From assembly GCA_023101885.1 (NCBI GenBank), contig JALPQD010000389.1, forward strand, positions 1,724,886 to 1,788,885: 64,000 bases of DNA, read 5' to 3'. The notes beneath the pieces are model-generated. The model had not been told where the DNA came from. It saw only the letters and a list, made by a program, of their open reading frames with translations, and made no database searches. The translations under genes and the position numbers were made by a program. Origin of the DNA: Typhlomys cinereus. Its lineage: Eukaryota > Chordata > Mammalia > Rodentia > Platacanthomyidae. Positions 60,528 to 64,000 of this stretch are shown here, in pieces (the stretch's first letter is position 1; every line of letters starts with the position of its first letter).

Positions 60528-62240
60528 CTGCCAGGGCCTATCACAGCCTGCGAACAACGCCTTTCACACAGACCTCAACTGATTGCTCCTGGTTTTCAAG
60601 ATATGGTTTACACTCTTTTTTCTTGGCTCCTTTACACACTGCAGGACCAAAACATCTTAAGGTCATGAATTTAATGAAAGCATCCTGCTTCCTGGAACAA
60701 TGAACTTAATCAGCTCACAACTGAAACTTCATAATTATCTCCAAGTGTAATATTTGTTTCAAGTTGCTGATTTATCCCGTTCCTTCATCATTAATCTGTT
60801 GACACCCAGCAAGCAAAGGCTGACTGGACCTCACAGTTACAGAGAAGGAACACACCCTGATGGCAGGGAGAGTAAACTCTTAAGTTACACCCTGGAGCTG
60901 GGAACAGACCTGAGTCACTGTGTCTGGGCATGCACAGGGCTGAGCAGGGAGCTCATGCTGAGCCCGCCACTGACCCTGGTGAGTCTCAGGGGGCATTGCT
61001 TTCTGAGTCCTCAAGAACATGAAGGACCCTCCAGGGAGGTCAGACAAGCTTTTTGCTTTTGATACAGGTCCTGACCCTGGGCTTCCCTTTCTTGTGACAA
61101 ATACCACAGAGCACAGCTCAAGACTGGGCTTTGTTTTGCTCAGGTTTTAGAGGTGCCAGACTATCAGGGTATGGAGAGAGGCACAGAGTTCAGCAAATCA
61201 CACTTGATGGACAGGAGGGAGAACAGATACAGAAGGAGAGGGAGAAAGCGAGAGAAAGAGAACAGGAGAGGAGAGAAAAGGAGCGGAGGGAGAGTTAATT
61301 CCCACTTAGCCGCTCCCTGCGGAAACTCAGAGACACCTACAGGTGGGCTTCACTACTCTCAGTGCCATCAGGGTGACCATGAAGGCATCTTCAGGAAGGG
61401 TGGCTGCGACTCAGACCCAGGGGACAGAGTGGCGGAAGAGGCAGAGCTGTAGCAGAGGCCGAGCATGCAGGAAATCAACAGAGTTTATGACACGGGTGAA
61501 AGTCACCACCTAGCAAAGGCCTTTCCTTAGACGAATGGAAAGCAGAATGTGGTTCATTCGTTATCAAAGCGGGCACAGAGCCTCCCCCAACAGATGGGCC
61601 AGAGAACCTGAAGGTTCCCTGGCACACGATCCTCCTGGCTTTTCCCTACATGGGGCCTGGGGGTTACATCGATCATTTTGTGAGGTGATGGGAAATCATC
61701 ACCTAAAGTTTTTCAGCCAATGTCCAGGTCCGGGATCTGCCCAGAACTGGCAGACCTTTGTGCCAGAGGTGCGAGAGGGTCCTGTGGCCTTCAAACTCAC
61801 ACCTGCCACATGTGGTTGTGTTAGCACGTGTGAGATTTGTCCCGTTCCACAATGACCCTGAGGGATGTACCTTCCTAGCTGCACAGGCAGAGCCCCAAGC
61901 CACAGAGAAACCATTCCAGCTCCACACATGGTTTAGCAAGCCAGAGAAAAACCAGGAGCTTCCAGACCCTACTTCTGATGCCTGACTGGCTATGCCTTAG
62001 AGCATTTTTCACTGGGAACACACTGCTTTTAAAACCAACATGAGTAAATACTTTGTGCTGAAACCTCTAAGGTCTGCCTTCCCCTCCATGGCCAGTGAGG
62101 CTTGGCAAAGGGAGGAGCTTGCAGTTGCAAAAACAGCCAGTTCTGGGCAGATCCCGGACCTGTGTAGAGTTCTCCACCCACGATGTGGCATCTCTACACA
62201 CACACACACACATCACACACTAGGGCACGACTCCAGACCA
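60528..62240. other. Intergenic between two retroviral ends
   Basis: A GAGA-rich patch at 61205-61290 and a possible interspersed repeat at 61070-61440 are seen. No gene is recognised. Confidence 0.5.
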
Positions 62241-62589
62241 TGAGGACAAAGACAGGTAAGCCCGGTCACCTGCTCCTCTGCCTCAACTCCCCAGAGACTC
62301 AGAAATGGACGGGGAGTTTGTCAGGCAAATCTCGATTTATTGGGGGTAACAACAGCTTATATAGACAAAAGACCACAGGGCATGAAATGGGCAGCTAATT
62401 GTGTCAAAGGTCAACACAGCATCCAAGTCTTACAGGTCATCTCAGTAAGGAAGGCAGGTCAATTCCTGAAAGCCAATTAGGGCTCACTGTAATGTGATCA
62501 GGGTTACGCCCAGGACACTAGCTCTCAGTGCCATCTTTGGTCCCATGTGCTCAGCTATGCCCTGGGGTAATTCCTGGGCAGGCCCAACA
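62241..62589 (-). mobile_element. 3' LTR of a minus-strand endogenous retrovirus
   Basis: On the minus strand it starts TGTTGGGCCTGCCCAGGAAT right after a polypurine tract AAAAAGGGGGAGA (62590-62602). It has CTATATAAGC (+ 62356-62365) and CAATAAATCG with AATAAA (+ 62336-62341). It ends near CTTTGTCCTCA. Length about 349 bases. The pyrimidine-rich R/U5 part is typical. Confidence 0.8.
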
Positions 62590-64000
62590 TCTCCCCCTTT
62601 TTGTTTTAGTAGAGACTATATTTTACAATTAACTATACCTATATCCAATGTCCCATAAGTCCCAGCATGACTTTCACTGTTGTCCTGTCCCGGTTGATCT
62701 CCTCAGTCAGGCAGGTTGGTATCAGCACCAGGCATGGCAGCAGGTAGCTTGGGGAAGTTGCATGTGGCCCATACAGGCGATACAGGCCTGCTTGGTCCCT
62801 TTTTAGACCAAAGCCTCATAAGTCTCCAAGCTTGAATCGCATCGGGGGGGGGGGGGCATGGCGTGGATGTTCAAGGGTTATAAACGTCTGTAGCATGGTC
62901 TTGTTGATGGAGCGCTGCTGAGAGGTGTGCTGAGGAAACACTTAAGTGATATAATTATTAAAAGAACAATTTTTTCTAGATGTTAGGTCAAACCCAGATC
63001 GACTCCACCTTGGTTTAGGCAAGGTATCAATCAGGCCATCTTGAGTTAGGTCAGGCCTATAAAGATTACTGTTAGAATCTTCCTTGAGCACACCGTGGAT
63101 AGTTTCTTGACAGAAGGTTTGGTGGATAGGCTTTCCCAGTGTCTTTGGAATCTCGATCCAAGTTGTCCCTTATGAAAATTTAAAATGTTGATGGTAAATA
63201 ATGCCAACTCTAGCTATTGGTGTGGGCTTACTCCCCCTTTTTGTTTTAATAATTGGACCTTTAATTTTGTTGGGTATGGGGTCATCCAGCAGAGGAGAAT
63301 GTCTTTTTGGAATTCTAAAGACCTTTAAAGACCTTGAGAGACCCATCCCAGCATGGCTGTTCTGAACCTGCCTACTTTACCCCTTAACCTATTTGAGGAC
63401 CCAGACTGCTCAAGGGATGAGGGGGCAACGACTGTTCTTTGACTACTTCCTGCTGAGATGGGACGATGAAAGTGAAAGCAATCTGATGTCCTCATCCGTG
63501 AAGTGCTGGGATGGTCTAGAGGTCTTTGGCAGATGGCTTAATTACTTTAAGGTCCCTACAAAAGAGATAAAACACAGGTTAAACTTTTAAGATCTACACA
63601 AGGATTAAACCATTGTAACTGGGAAGGCACATGGGATAAACTAAATAAGCTCAGTAATCTTACTGTGGGTACAGGCAAGAGTTAGTAAACAAAACCTATT
63701 ACCTTACCTGGAATAGTCACTGACTTTGTCTGGTGTAAAAACCAAGAGCTAATCTACTTACTGAAGACCTTTTTTCTCTGGCAGCTATAAATCTCTATGA
63801 TAACATTTTAAAACCTGTTTAAAACAATGTGACTTGCCTATCTTGTTTCATTAAATGAAGGAATGTCTAAAAGCGACATCATTAAGCAAATAAGGAATCT
63901 CAGTAGTTACTTTGTGAGTGACTGATGAACTTGTCATTTTCTTGATCATTAACATTTTAGTAAAATCAAAGATTGACAAAAGCCTAGGAAGGAAGTTGAG
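62590..64000 (-). pseudogene. Endogenous retrovirus interior, 3' part, running off the window
   Basis: The interior lies to the right of the LTR and continues past the window. The 200 bases next to the LTR align in opposite orientation with 59967-60156. No long open frame remains; the largest is 65 codons on the other strand. I cannot say which gene it derives from. Confidence 0.6.

Overview
The window is mammalian nuclear DNA, almost certainly rodent. It carries B1, ID and B2-superfamily SINEs, many (CA)n and (GT)n tracts, and ERV-L and other LTR elements around one split vertebrate gene. The abundant tRNA-derived SINE with an internal CA tract may point to a jerboa or jumping-mouse relative; that placement is an inference from memory.

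The only cellular protein-coding gene I can support is MYOM2 (myomesin-2, M-protein) on the + strand. It enters from the left, with its first exons outside the window. 31 coding exons lie between 4439 and 52538, with a TAA stop at 52536-52538 and an AATAAA at 52910-52915. They encode about 1246 residues: the end of Ig1, Ig2, five fibronectin type III domains, five C-terminal Ig domains joined by short linkers, and the C-terminal tail. All splice phases are consistent except at one exon (10171-10313), which is one base too long and puts a TGA just inside the next exon.

The introns hold the rest. 1-10170: upstream exons, a SINE with clear target-site duplications, a B1-ID pair and minisatellites. 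10314-14528: a 5'-truncated, minus-strand ERV-L provirus (3' LTR, PPT, dUTPase, integrase, RNase H) ending about 40 bp from an exon. 15-32 kb: Fn3 exons among CT/GT tracts, a 1.1-kb minisatellite and SINEs. 32-52 kb: Ig and linker exons, a 6-kb intron with a minus-strand L1 3' end, and several short tandem arrays. 52.9-64 kb: intergenic, LTR-rich, with a solo LTR bearing 6-bp duplications and two related proviral 3' ends facing each other.

Myomesins cross-link thick filaments in the sarcomeric M-band, and the domain order matches that family. I found no undescribed multi-gene system. The best leads are tandem duplications of 5' splice sites at three MYOM2 exons (two would give in-frame, stop-free extensions), the one-base frameshift, and the SINE family that carries its microsatellite inside the element.
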